Shown here: positions 1-5,730 of the stretch, piece after piece | Layout: each line of letters opens with the position of its first letter | Position numbering within the stretch: the first letter of the stretch is position 1 | NCBI GenBank assembly: GCA_964486625.1 | Contig: CAZANW010000091.1 | Coordinates: 1-5,806, forward strand | From: JAWCQZ01 sp964486625 | GTDB lineage: Archaea > Halobacteriota > Syntropharchaeia > JACQPP01 | DNA length: 5,806 nt | Reading direction: 5' to 3' | Translations under genes and position numbers: made by a program | The notes under the pieces: generated by a model | The model's input: only the letters and a program-made list of their open reading frames with translations | Databases searched by the model: none | What the model was told of the DNA's origin: nothing

Positions 1-1763
1 CCGGCCGCTATGAGCAGGGGCAGCGGGAGCGCCGTCCCCGCGATGCCGGCAATCGTGATGGGGGTCTTGAGGTCGAACGCCCCGTCCGGGACTGCCACCC
101 GGACCGCGAACGAGTAGGAGCCCGCGCCCACCTGGAGGCTGGCGAGGCCGATTTTGAACTCGGTGGAGCCCCCGGGCTGGACCCTGCCCGACACCACGCC
201 CGGGGAGAGCTTCTGCGACCCGCTCTCGACCCAGTATTGGAGTTCCACCGGGTAGTCCGCGGCCCCGGGGGTGGCGTAGACCCGGACGGTCACCGCGCCG
301 CCCCCCGACTCGATTTCCGGGGTGCGGGGCGCGGGCGGGGGGCTCGGGCCGGGCAGCGCCTCCAGGAAGAGGCGCTTGAGCGTGGTGGTGGCGTTGGCCG
401 GGACCGCGCTCATCGAGAGCGGGGCGGCGCGGACGTCGAGGGTGTAGGTCCCGGTCAGGGTGGGCGTGAACGAGAAACCGGTCGCGTTGCGGGTGAGGTT
501 GAGGGGGAGGCCGCTGGGGGCCAGGGCGGTGAAAAAGTATCTCAGGCCGTCGGGCTCCGCGGAGACGGCGACCGCCTCCCCGGCGCGGGCTGTCCGGGGG
601 AACCGGACGGCGAAGTCCACCCCTCCCTTGCCCGGGGGGTAGGTGTCGAGGACGAACTGCACGTCGTAGACCTCGGGGGAGAGGGGGGCGCTGGCGTTCG
701 GGGTGGCGTTGCCGGTCGCGTTGGGGACGTAGGGGCGGAGTTCCATCCGGTAGCGGAAGGCGCGCCCGGAGGTCGCGAACCAGACGGGCTGGCCCCAGGT
801 GGCGTTCTCCCAGGTGGTCCCGTTGTCGTTGCTCATCTGGAGGCCGACCTCCCCCAGGGCGCTGAGGGTCCCCGTGGCCGAAACGACGGGGGCGGTCTCC
901 ACCGGCGTGGAGGTCAGGGAGCCCCGGGCGCGCAGGGAGTCGGGGAGGAGGCGGACGTCGTCGATGTCCACCCCCGCCTCGGTGGTGTTGTTCCCGCTGG
1001 AGTTGACCGAGGTATCAATCCGGAAGAAGAGGTCGAGGGACCCGCCGAGGCCGGGCGGCAGGGGGACGCTCACCGAGTCGCGCTCGAAGAAGGAGCGGTC
1101 CGCCAGGTCCCAGGTCCGGGACCAGAGGGTCGTGTTCGGGAGGGGCGGGGTCGCGTTGGGGCCCGCGACGAGGACCGACAGAGTGTGGGCCCGGAGCTGG
1201 GGGGAGGCCCGGTAGGCGAAGCGCAACTCCTGGGCCCCGGTGAAGTTCGCGGCCTGGACCACCTCGGCCCCCTCCCCCGCGGTCCGGGACTTCCCCGCCG
1301 GGGCGTAGAGCCGGTAGGAGCGGAGGCCCTCCGCCGCCCACAGGGACTGGATGGCCCCCGTGTAGTTGCCGGAGGCCCGGAGGGCCCACTCCCCCTCCTG
1401 CTCGAACGAGGGGTTCGACACCCGGCCGGAGAGGGTGACGTTGCCGTGGAAGATGGTGAGGCCCTCCCGGAGCGCGACTTTCGACTCATCCGAGAAGGTG
1501 TCGTTGAAGGCGACCGGGACGTCTCCGCTGGGCACCGCGGGCGCGGGCGACGGGGCGCCGGACGGGGCCGGGCTCCCGGACGCGGAGGGGAGGGGGGAGC
1601 CCGTGTAGCCTGCGATGAACCCCTTGGTGAAGGAGGAGGCCGCGGACGTGGGGGAGGGGGACTGGGCGAGGGCCGAGCCGGCCGCGAAGGCGACCGCGAG
1701 GGCGAGGACTATGGAGACATGACGCGGATATTCCCTATTTTGGGGCCGTGGGACCCTCCTCAT
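1..1763 (-). CDS. Secreted, C-terminally membrane-anchored multidomain surface glycoprotein (3' end beyond window)
   Basis: The frame is open from ATG 1763 to the window edge (587 codons). Residues 1-17 are Arg-rich, 18-33 form a hydrophobic signal sequence, and cleavage is likely after ALA33. A Pro/Ser/Ala linker (about 56-79) follows. Residues about 115-275 resemble a galactose-binding/carbohydrate-binding-module jelly roll: NPSFE near 117-121, then W126, closing with VDIDDVRL at 265-272. Residues about 281-370 hold a second beta-domain with SNDNGTTW (311-318); about 380-448 look Ig/PKD-like (GTYTLDV 438-444). A Pro-rich linker (471-482) leads to another beta-domain (484-567). A hydrophobic helix begins at about 569 and is cut by the edge. 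I count 17 N-x-S/T sequons. ATG 1763 is preferred because it places the signal peptide at the N-terminus and lies about 29 nt from a TATA box without an SD. In-frame ATGs at 1862 and 1898 are alternatives. The ligand is unknown; the architecture suggests an exported glycoprotein facing outward. Confidence 0.85.
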   Translation of the reverse strand, partial: MRRVPRPQNREYPRHVSIVLALAVAFAAGSALAQSPSPTSAASSFTKGFIAGYTGSPLPSASGSPAPSGAPSPAPAVPSGDVPVAFNDTFSDESKVALREGLTIFHGNVTLSGRVSNPSFEQEGEWALRASGNYTGAIQSLWAAEGLRSYRLYAPAGKSRTAGEGAEVVQAANFTGAQELRFAYRASPQLRAHTLSVLVAGPNATPPLPNTTLWSRTWDLADRSFFERDSVSVPLPPGLGGSLDLFFRIDTSVNSSGNNTTEAGVDIDDVRLLPDSLRARGSLTSTPVETAPVVSATGTLSALGEVGLQMSNDNGTTWENATWGQPVWFATSGRAFRYRMELRPYVPNATGNATPNASAPLSPEVYDVQFVLDTYPPGKGGVDFAVRFPRTARAGEAVAVSAEPDGLRYFFTALAPSGLPLNLTRNATGFSFTPTLTGTYTLDVRAAPLSMSAVPANATTTLKRLFLEALPGPSPPPAPRTPEIESGGGAVTVRVYATPGAADYPVELQYWVESGSQKLSPGVVSGRVQPGGSTEFKIGLASLQVGAGSYSFAVRVAVPDGAFDLKTPITIAGIAGTALPLPLLIAA

Positions 1764-1786
1764 CGCGAGGGGTTCCCGACGTGGCT

Positions 1787-1797
1787 CAATATAACTG
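1787..1797 (-). promoter_or_regulatory. TATA-box promoter of the surface protein gene
   Basis: On the minus strand this reads CAGTTATATTG. The TTATAT core (1794-1789) is centred about 28.5 nt before ATG 1763. With the usual archaeal TATA-to-start distance, transcription would begin within about 2-3 nt of the ATG, giving a leaderless message. The absence of any Shine-Dalgarno motif before 1763 agrees with this. No clear purine-rich BRE precedes the box. Confidence 0.6.
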
Positions 1798-1949
1798 ACG
1801 GGTTTTGGGGTTCGGGGAATAACTGTCGCCGGCCGTGACGCTCCACCCCTCTGCCCATTCATGGCAAATTGCGCCGGAGGAGGCGGCGAAATACCCATCC
1901 GCGGATAGACACGAGCTATCGCTCCATATCATTTCTCTGATTCTTCTAC

Positions 1950-1976
1950 GCCCGCGCCGACGCTGGAGGCGCGGGC
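1950..1976 (-). terminator. GC-rich hairpin at the 3' end of the BatA-like gene
   Basis: This is a perfect 9-bp inverted repeat (GCCCGCGCC / GGCGCGGGC) with a 9-nt loop, and it begins inside the TAG stop of the upstream gene. No T-run follows on the minus strand (GTAGAAGAATC), so it is not a standard intrinsic terminator. It may act as a 3'-end stabiliser, an RNA-processing boundary or a weak terminator before the next promoter. The spacer 1764-1975 otherwise holds only the TATA elements and no convincing gene. Confidence 0.35.
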
Positions 1977-2869
1977 TACCCGAAACGGGTCGCCTTGAAG
2001 ACCGTCAGCGCAATCAGGGCGAAGGCCGCCAGAGCGAGGAAGGGCGCCAGGGGCAGGAGCATCTCCCCGCTGCCGCCGGGGGGTCCGGACACGACCCGGT
2101 CCGGGGACCAAGCGTCGCCGTCCACGACCGTCCACCCCAGGGCGGCCGCGTAGGGCTCGAGGACCCTCCGCTGGCCGCCGACGTTGACGAAGTATCCCTC
2201 GACGGGCGGCAACTGGAGTTCGTTGATTTTGACAATGGTGCCGGCCACGTCCTCGTTGATTCCCTCGCCGTCGTTGAAGAAGACGACCACCCGCCGCGGG
2301 GTGGAGGCGGAGAGCGGGGCCAGGAGTTGCATGGCCTGGATGACCGCGGGCCCCGGGCTGTTCCCGCCGAGCCCCGTCGCCAGGCCGTTCAGGGTCTCCA
2401 CGGAGGCGGCCGGGGACTGGCCCAGTTTCGAGGAGAATTCGACGCGGGTGTCGTGGATGAGGAAGGCGGAGAGGTCGCCCGGGCCCAATGCGCCGAAAAT
2501 CCCCTTGGCGGCGTCGCTGGCGAACTTCAACTTCATGCGGCCGCTGTTGTCCGGGATGGGGAAGTTCATCGAGTCGCTCGCCTGCAAGCCGACCACCACC
2601 GCGACGCCGTGGCCGGGGGCCGGGACCGAGGGCGTGGGCTGGGACGCGGCCACGATGGCCAGGGCGGCGGCCACGAAGAGCAGGACCGGGACCTTGGCCG
2701 GGCCGGAGGCGGTCTTGCGCTGCTGCATCAGGGAGGCGAGGAGGCGGTAGCGCGCCAGCGAGATGGTGGTGACCGGGGCCGAAGCGATTTTCTCCCGGGT
2801 CTTCTTGTAGATGAAGGGGAGGATGGCCAGGAGGGGCAGGAAATACCAGGAATCGAGGGAGAAGCCCAC
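1976..2869 (-). CDS. BatA-like membrane protein with a degenerate VWA domain
   Basis: The product is 297 aa from GTG 2869. Membrane helices lie at about 8-21 and 60-76, then a VWA-like domain (about 88-250), then a C-terminal helix (about 269-291) and a short basic tail. This is the order of BatA/aerotolerance-type proteins that work with MoxR ATPases. The MIDAS is defective: the position of DxSxS reads QASDS (96-100), so the first metal-binding Asp is Gln. The threonine position appears to be Ser (GNSPG, 169-173). The third motif is kept as FFNDGEG (197-203). The domain may therefore bind partners without a metal, or bind metal weakly. The start is fixed by the overlap TAGTG with the upstream stop and by GGAGG 5 nt before it. 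An open frame extends upstream in this phase to 3250, but it lies across the 109-aa gene and encodes only Pro/His/Arg-rich shadow sequence. Family assignment is confident; client and role are unknown. Confidence 0.88.
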   Translation of the reverse strand: MGFSLDSWYFLPLLAILPFIYKKTREKIASAPVTTISLARYRLLASLMQQRKTASGPAKVPVLLFVAAALAIVAASQPTPSVPAPGHGVAVVVGLQASDSMNFPIPDNSGRMKLKFASDAAKGIFGALGPGDLSAFLIHDTRVEFSSKLGQSPAASVETLNGLATGLGGNSPGPAVIQAMQLLAPLSASTPRRVVVFFNDGEGINEDVAGTIVKINELQLPPVEGYFVNVGGQRRVLEPYAAALGWTVVDGDAWSPDRVVSGPPGGSGEMLLPLAPFLALAAFALIALTVFKATRFG

Positions 2870-3198
2870 TACCGCCTCCGGAGAAGGATGGAGATGGGGA
2901 TGAAGGCGCCCGCGATGACTGCGAAGAGCGGGCCCAGGGCGGTGGCCCCGCCGCCGAAGGCCCAGAGGGGGTCCGCCGACGCCGCCCCGAGGAAGAGCAT
3001 GGCGATGATGAGGAGGATGGGGGCGATGAAGTGGCCCGCGGTCCCCCGCTGGACGGCGGCGGCCTTCAGGACCTCGAACCTCTCCCCGGTGACCCGGATG
3101 GCCACCGACCTCCGCAACTGGAGGACGTAGAGGATGGCCAGCAGGATGGAGATGGGGATGACAATCAGGAGCTGGGGCTGGAGGAAGACGAAGCCCAT
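2869..3198 (-). CDS. Small three-helix membrane protein resembling a VWA-less BatA/BatB scaffold
   Basis: The product is 109 aa with helices at about 10-28, 57-75 and 86-106, ending in three arginines. No family is recognised with certainty. The first two helices, the basic segment between them (RR at 29-30, KAAAVQRG at 45-52) and the small-residue motif with Asp-Pro after helix 2 (SADP 74-77) resemble the N-terminal region of BatA/BatB proteins, including its neighbour. Both proteins start MGF. Where BatA would carry about 170 residues of VWA domain, this protein has only about 10 residues before its last helix. ATG 3198 is chosen because a TATA-like box lies 26-27 nt upstream and no SD is present. 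An out-of-frame ATG at 3208 is not supported. Its overlap with the BatA-like gene suggests a stoichiometric membrane partner in the same complex. A simple unrelated membrane protein remains possible. Confidence 0.8.
   Translation of the reverse strand: MGFVFLQPQLLIVIPISILLAILYVLQLRRSVAIRVTGERFEVLKAAAVQRGTAGHFIAPILLIIAMLFLGAASADPLWAFGGGATALGPLFAVIAGAFIPISILLRRR
2875..2879 (-). promoter_or_regulatory. Shine-Dalgarno site that sets the GTG start of the BatA-like gene
   Basis: The minus strand reads GGAGGCGGTAGTG. GGAGG lies 5 nt before GTG 2869, inside the last codons of the preceding gene. The stop TAG (2871-2869) and the start GTG share one G, which indicates translational coupling of the two membrane proteins. 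Confidence 0.65.
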
Positions 3199-3220
3199 GG
3201 GGGGTCATGGGCGGATGGAG

Positions 3221-3234
3221 ATAATATGGTTTTC
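3221..3234 (-). promoter_or_regulatory. TATA/BRE-like promoter of the two-gene membrane unit
   Basis: The minus strand reads GAAAACCATATTAT. An A-rich BRE-like stretch (GAAAACC) precedes an ATATTA core centred about 26.5 nt upstream of ATG 3198, which predicts a leaderless transcript. The arrangement resembles GGAAACTTATAT before the ATPase gene. It implies that the 109-aa gene and the BatA-like gene can be transcribed separately from the ATPase and DUF58 genes. Confidence 0.55.
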
Positions 3235-3242
3235 TAAACTCG

Positions 3243-3323
3243 AAATTCAAAACCCGTTTTGGTTCTGTGCTTTGAATTTTGGATTTGTTTAGGGCGTAGG
3301 GTTTTGTGCTTCGGATTTACTTA
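3243..3323. repeat. AT-rich spacer with degenerate repeat units and an inverted repeat
   Basis: In contrast to the GC-rich genes, this spacer is AT-rich and internally repetitive. Two related plus-strand units are visible. Unit 1 (3256-3291) begins GTTTTGGTTCTGTGCTT and ends GGATTTGTTTA. Unit 2 (3301-3323) begins GTTTTGTGCTTCGGATTT and ends ACTTA. The second unit runs into the last codons and stop of the DUF58 gene. AAATTCAAA (3243-3251) and TTTGAATTT (3271-3279) form a 9-bp inverted repeat around a smaller CAAAAC/GTTTTG palindrome. No minus-strand T-run marks a terminator. Confidence 0.5.
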
Positions 3324-4426
3324 TTTGCGCCCGTCGCGCCCCGGACGGCCGCCCGGGCGCGGCTCCGGAGGACGAAGAACTTGCGCAGCATCTCCGCCGA
3401 GGAGTCGGTGGTCTGGATGTCAATCGTGGGGATGCCGAGGGTTCTCATCTCGCCGCGGATTTTCTCGTCGGCCTCCCGCGCCGCCTGGGCGTAGACCCTC
3501 CGGATTTCGGGGTCGGCGGTGTCCACCAGAATCCACTCGCCGCTCTCGGGGTTCTCCACGCGGACCAGTCCGATTTCGGGCAGTTCGAAGTCCACCGGGT
3601 CGAGGACCCGGATGGCCACGACCTCCTGGCGCTTCCTCTTCAGGCGGCGGATGACATCCACGAGGGCGGGAAGGTCCACGCCGATGAAGTCGGAGATGAC
3701 GAAGACCACCCCCATCCCCTTGACCTGGGCCTCCAGGGTGTTGAGGGCGGCGGGGATGTTGGTTTCGAGGTTCTGGGGGCGGAAGTAGCAGAGTTCCCGG
3801 GTCACGATGTCGAACTGGATTTTCCCGGCCTGGGGGGCCACCATCTTCTCGACGGCGTTCGTGAAGAGCACGAGGCCGTAGCGCTCCTCGGCCATGGCCG
3901 CCGTGAGGGCGACGGTGGCGCAAATCTCGACCATGACGTTGCGCTTGACGTCGGCGAGGCCCGCGCTGCTGCTCCCCGACATGTCGAGGCAGAGCCAGAT
4001 GGTGGACTCCAGTTCCATCTGGGACACCTTGACCACCGCCTTCCCCGTCCGCGCCGTGGCCCTCCAGTCGATGGAGCGGGGGTCGTCCCCCTCGATGTAT
4101 TCCCGCCGGTCAACGATGTCGTAGCCCCCGACCTGCCGGAACATGGTCTTGAGGCTGCCGGTCCCGGTGCCGGGGGTCATCCCGGGGTTCAGGAGCGCGG
4201 CGGAGATGTTCAACTGGAGCCTCCGGACCCTCTTGAGGAGGTCGCCGGGGGTCAGGTCGCCGATAGGGATGCTCCGCGAAGGCTCGGGGCCACTCGCCGC
4301 TTGCGGTTTCTGCGGGGCCCCGATGGGGATGGGAAGCGGAACCGGCGGCTTCACCCCGCCCGCGGCGGCGGTGGGGTTCGGGGCGGCGGGCTTCGGAGGC
4401 GCCTTTGCAGGAGCGGCCTCAGCCAC
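3317..4426 (-). CDS. DUF58 family protein, soluble, with intact MIDAS
   Basis: The product is 369 aa. Residues 1-50 are Pro/Ala-rich and probably disordered. The DUF58 signature lies at about 107-129 (RREYIEGDDPRSIDWRATAR at 107-126), followed by a VWA-like domain with complete metal-site residues: DMSGS (D148, S150, S152), T222 in ETN, and D246 in ISDF. The C-terminal part (about 290-369) is helical and charged. Many DUF58 proteins have two N-terminal membrane helices; this one has none and carries the Pro/Ala tail instead, so it is predicted to be cytosolic. It starts at GTG 4426, 6 nt after the ATPase stop, with GAGG overlapping that stop, so the two genes should be co-transcribed and translationally coupled. 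By analogy with MoxR/DUF58 pairs it would be the adaptor or co-chaperone of the ATPase. Confidence 0.93.
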   Translation of the reverse strand: MAEAAPAKAPPKPAAPNPTAAAGGVKPPVPLPIPIGAPQKPQAASGPEPSRSIPIGDLTPGDLLKRVRRLQLNISAALLNPGMTPGTGTGSLKTMFRQVGGYDIVDRREYIEGDDPRSIDWRATARTGKAVVKVSQMELESTIWLCLDMSGSSSAGLADVKRNVMVEICATVALTAAMAEERYGLVLFTNAVEKMVAPQAGKIQFDIVTRELCYFRPQNLETNIPAALNTLEAQVKGMGVVFVISDFIGVDLPALVDVIRRLKRKRQEVVAIRVLDPVDFELPEIGLVRVENPESGEWILVDTADPEIRRVYAQAAREADEKIRGEMRTLGIPTIDIQTTDSSAEMLRKFFVLRSRARAAVRGATGANK

Positions 4427-4430
4427 GGGC

Positions 4431-4434
4431 CCTC
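4431..4434 (-). promoter_or_regulatory. Shine-Dalgarno site for the DUF58 GTG start
   Basis: The minus strand reads TGAGGGCCCGTGG. The motif GAGG overlaps the TGA stop of the ATPase gene and lies 4 nt before GTG 4426. It supports this start over the other GTG at 4436, which is in a different frame. Confidence 0.5.
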
Positions 4435-5512
4435 ACGGCGCCGCCACGGCGCGCAATATGGAGCGCACAATCTCGATGCGGTCCATCCCCTCGGCGGCCG
4501 AGGTCAGGTTGATGCGCGTCTTCAGGATTTCGAGGGCCACGTCCTTGACGTCGTCAATCACGACGTAGTTCCGCCCGTTGAGGACCGCCATCGCCTTCGC
4601 CGCCTGGGGGATGTAAATCGTGGCCCGGGGCGACGCGCCGAACTTGATCATCCCCTGGAGGTCGTTGAGGCCGTAGCGGTCGGGCCAGCGCGTGCACTGG
4701 ACGATGTCCACGACGTAGGACTCGACCTCGGGCGAGACGTAGACCCCGTCCGCGGCGAAGCGCTGGAGCCGGATGATTTCCTCGGGCGTCATCACCGCCT
4801 CGATGGGAATCTCCGCGCCCGAAGCCATGCGGCGGAGAATCGTCAACTCCTCGTCGTGGCTCGGGTAGTCGGTGTTCAGCTTGTAGATGAACCGGTCCAT
4901 CTGGGCCTCGGGCAGGGTGTAGGTCCCTTCGACCTCCACCGGGTTCATGGTGGCGAGGACGAAGAAGGGCTTCGGCAGCGGGAAGGTCTGGCCGGCCAGG
5001 GTCACCCGCCGCTCCTGCATGGACTCCAGGAGGGCGCTCTGGACCTTCGGGGGGGACCGGTTGATTTCGTCGGCCAGAAACATGTGGGCGAAGATGGGGC
5101 CCTTCTTGATTTCGAACTGGGCGGTCTGCTGGTTGTAGATGGCGGTCCCGGTGATGTCGGAGGGCATGATGTCGGGGGTGAACTGGACCCGGGAGAAGAC
5201 GCAGCGGACCGCCTGGGAGAGGGTCCGGATGGTCAGGGTCTTGGCCTGCCCCGGGAGCCCTTCGAGGAGGACGTGGCCGTTGGCCAGGACGGCCACCAGG
5301 AGCTTGCGGATGGGGTCGTCGTGGCCCACGATGACCTTCCGGACCTCGGCCACCAGCCGGGGGATTTTCGTCATCGCGTCCGCCACGGGGTCGGGGGGCG
5401 CGACCGGCTCCTCCAGTTTCGGGGCGGGCTTCTCCTCGACCGCAGCCGGGGGGGCGATGGGGGCCGCCTCGGCCTGGTCCAGGTATTTCAGCAGCGGGTT
5501 GTCGTCGGCCAC
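4433..5512 (-). CDS. moxR: MoxR-family AAA+ ATPase
   Basis: The product is 359 aa from GTG 5512. Residues about 14-42 are rich in Pro, Ala and Glu and probably disordered. The AAA+ core follows: Walker A in MoxR form, GLPGQAKT (85-92); Walker B, FLADEINR (145-152) with D148/E149; sensor 1, ATMNP (187-191); then LPEAQMDRF (200-208), which places R207 as a likely arginine finger; and the GASPRA sensor-2 motif near the lid. All key catalytic residues are present. MoxR proteins couple ATP hydrolysis to remodelling or metal loading of client proteins together with VWA partners. The frame extends to GTG 5554, but a TATA box lies inside that extension (5544-5539), about 29 nt from GTG 5512. A GAGG also sits 5 nt before 5512, so the shorter form is preferred. 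It is the first gene of the unit and is followed closely by DUF58. Confidence 0.95.
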   Translation of the reverse strand: MADDNPLLKYLDQAEAAPIAPPAAVEEKPAPKLEEPVAPPDPVADAMTKIPRLVAEVRKVIVGHDDPIRKLLVAVLANGHVLLEGLPGQAKTLTIRTLSQAVRCVFSRVQFTPDIMPSDITGTAIYNQQTAQFEIKKGPIFAHMFLADEINRSPPKVQSALLESMQERRVTLAGQTFPLPKPFFVLATMNPVEVEGTYTLPEAQMDRFIYKLNTDYPSHDEELTILRRMASGAEIPIEAVMTPEEIIRLQRFAADGVYVSPEVESYVVDIVQCTRWPDRYGLNDLQGMIKFGASPRATIYIPQAAKAMAVLNGRNYVVIDDVKDVALEILKTRINLTSAAEGMDRIEIVRSILRAVAAP

Positions 5513-5538
5513 GCTATCCTCTATTTCAACGGCATCCG

Positions 5539-5550
5539 ATATAAGTTTCC
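5539..5550 (-). promoter_or_regulatory. BRE/TATA promoter of the moxR-DUF58 unit
   Basis: The minus strand reads GGAAACTTATAT. A purine-rich BRE-like element adjoins a TTATAT core (5544-5539) centred about 29 nt upstream of GTG 5512, so transcription would start within about 3 nt of that codon. The box falls inside the longest open frame, which argues against the GTG at 5554 as the start. Confidence 0.6.
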
Positions 5551-5618
5551 TCACTCTTCCCGGGTGAACGGGTAGGGCGCTGGCTCATATTTCGCGCCTT
5601 CCGGATGCCGGTTTTTAG

Positions 5619-5633
5619 CCGCCCTTGGGGCGG
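5619..5633. other. Short GC hairpin upstream of moxR
   Basis: A 6-bp perfect stem (CCGCCC / GGGCGG) closes a 3-nt loop. No T-run follows on the minus strand, and no gene ends here on the plus strand. It lies in the stretch 5555-5806, where I see no credible gene: the minus-strand frame from 5777 to 5526 is Arg/Pro-rich, runs through the hairpins and overlaps the promoter. Confidence 0.3.
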
Positions 5634-5658
5634 GGGGTGAAAGGGAAGGGGGCGGAGT

Positions 5659-5695
5659 GGATGGGCTCGCGGAGCGCGGGGCTCCGCTTCCATCC
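5659..5695. other. Nested inverted repeat (interrupted hairpin)
   Basis: The outer arms GGATGG (5659-5664) and CCATCC (5690-5695) enclose inner arms GCGGAGC (5669-5675) and GCTCCGC (5681-5687), with a 5-nt loop and small asymmetric internal gaps. This could be a structured 3' UTR of a gene beyond the right edge, a small RNA, or an intergenic repeat. Confidence 0.4.
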
Positions 5696-5730
5696 GGCGT
5701 GGGGGTCGTCCGCCCCCCGATCCCTGGGAT

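Noticed and set aside
237..1838. Long plus-strand open frame of 533 codons
   Set aside because: It is antisense to the surface protein. Its product is Gly/Arg/Glu-rich low complexity with no domain, and the minus frame has a signal peptide, sequons and recognisable folds.
1835..3130. Plus-strand open frame of 431 codons
   Set aside because: It lies opposite the BatA-like and 109-aa genes and has composition typical of antisense frames in GC-rich DNA, with no motif.
2870..3250. N-terminal extension of the BatA-like frame back to 3250
   Set aside because: The extension is Pro/His/Arg-rich shadow of the 109-aa gene in another phase. The GTG at 2869, with its SD and overlap with the preceding stop, fits the family N-terminus.
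4301..5575. Plus-strand open frame of 424 codons
   Set aside because: It is antisense to moxR and DUF58 and rich in Gly, Asp, His and Arg. The opposite strand has complete AAA+ and DUF58 motifs.
5601..5616. CCGG-ATG-CCGG followed by TTTTT as a plus-strand terminator
   Set aside because: The stem is only 4 bp and no plus-strand gene precedes it.
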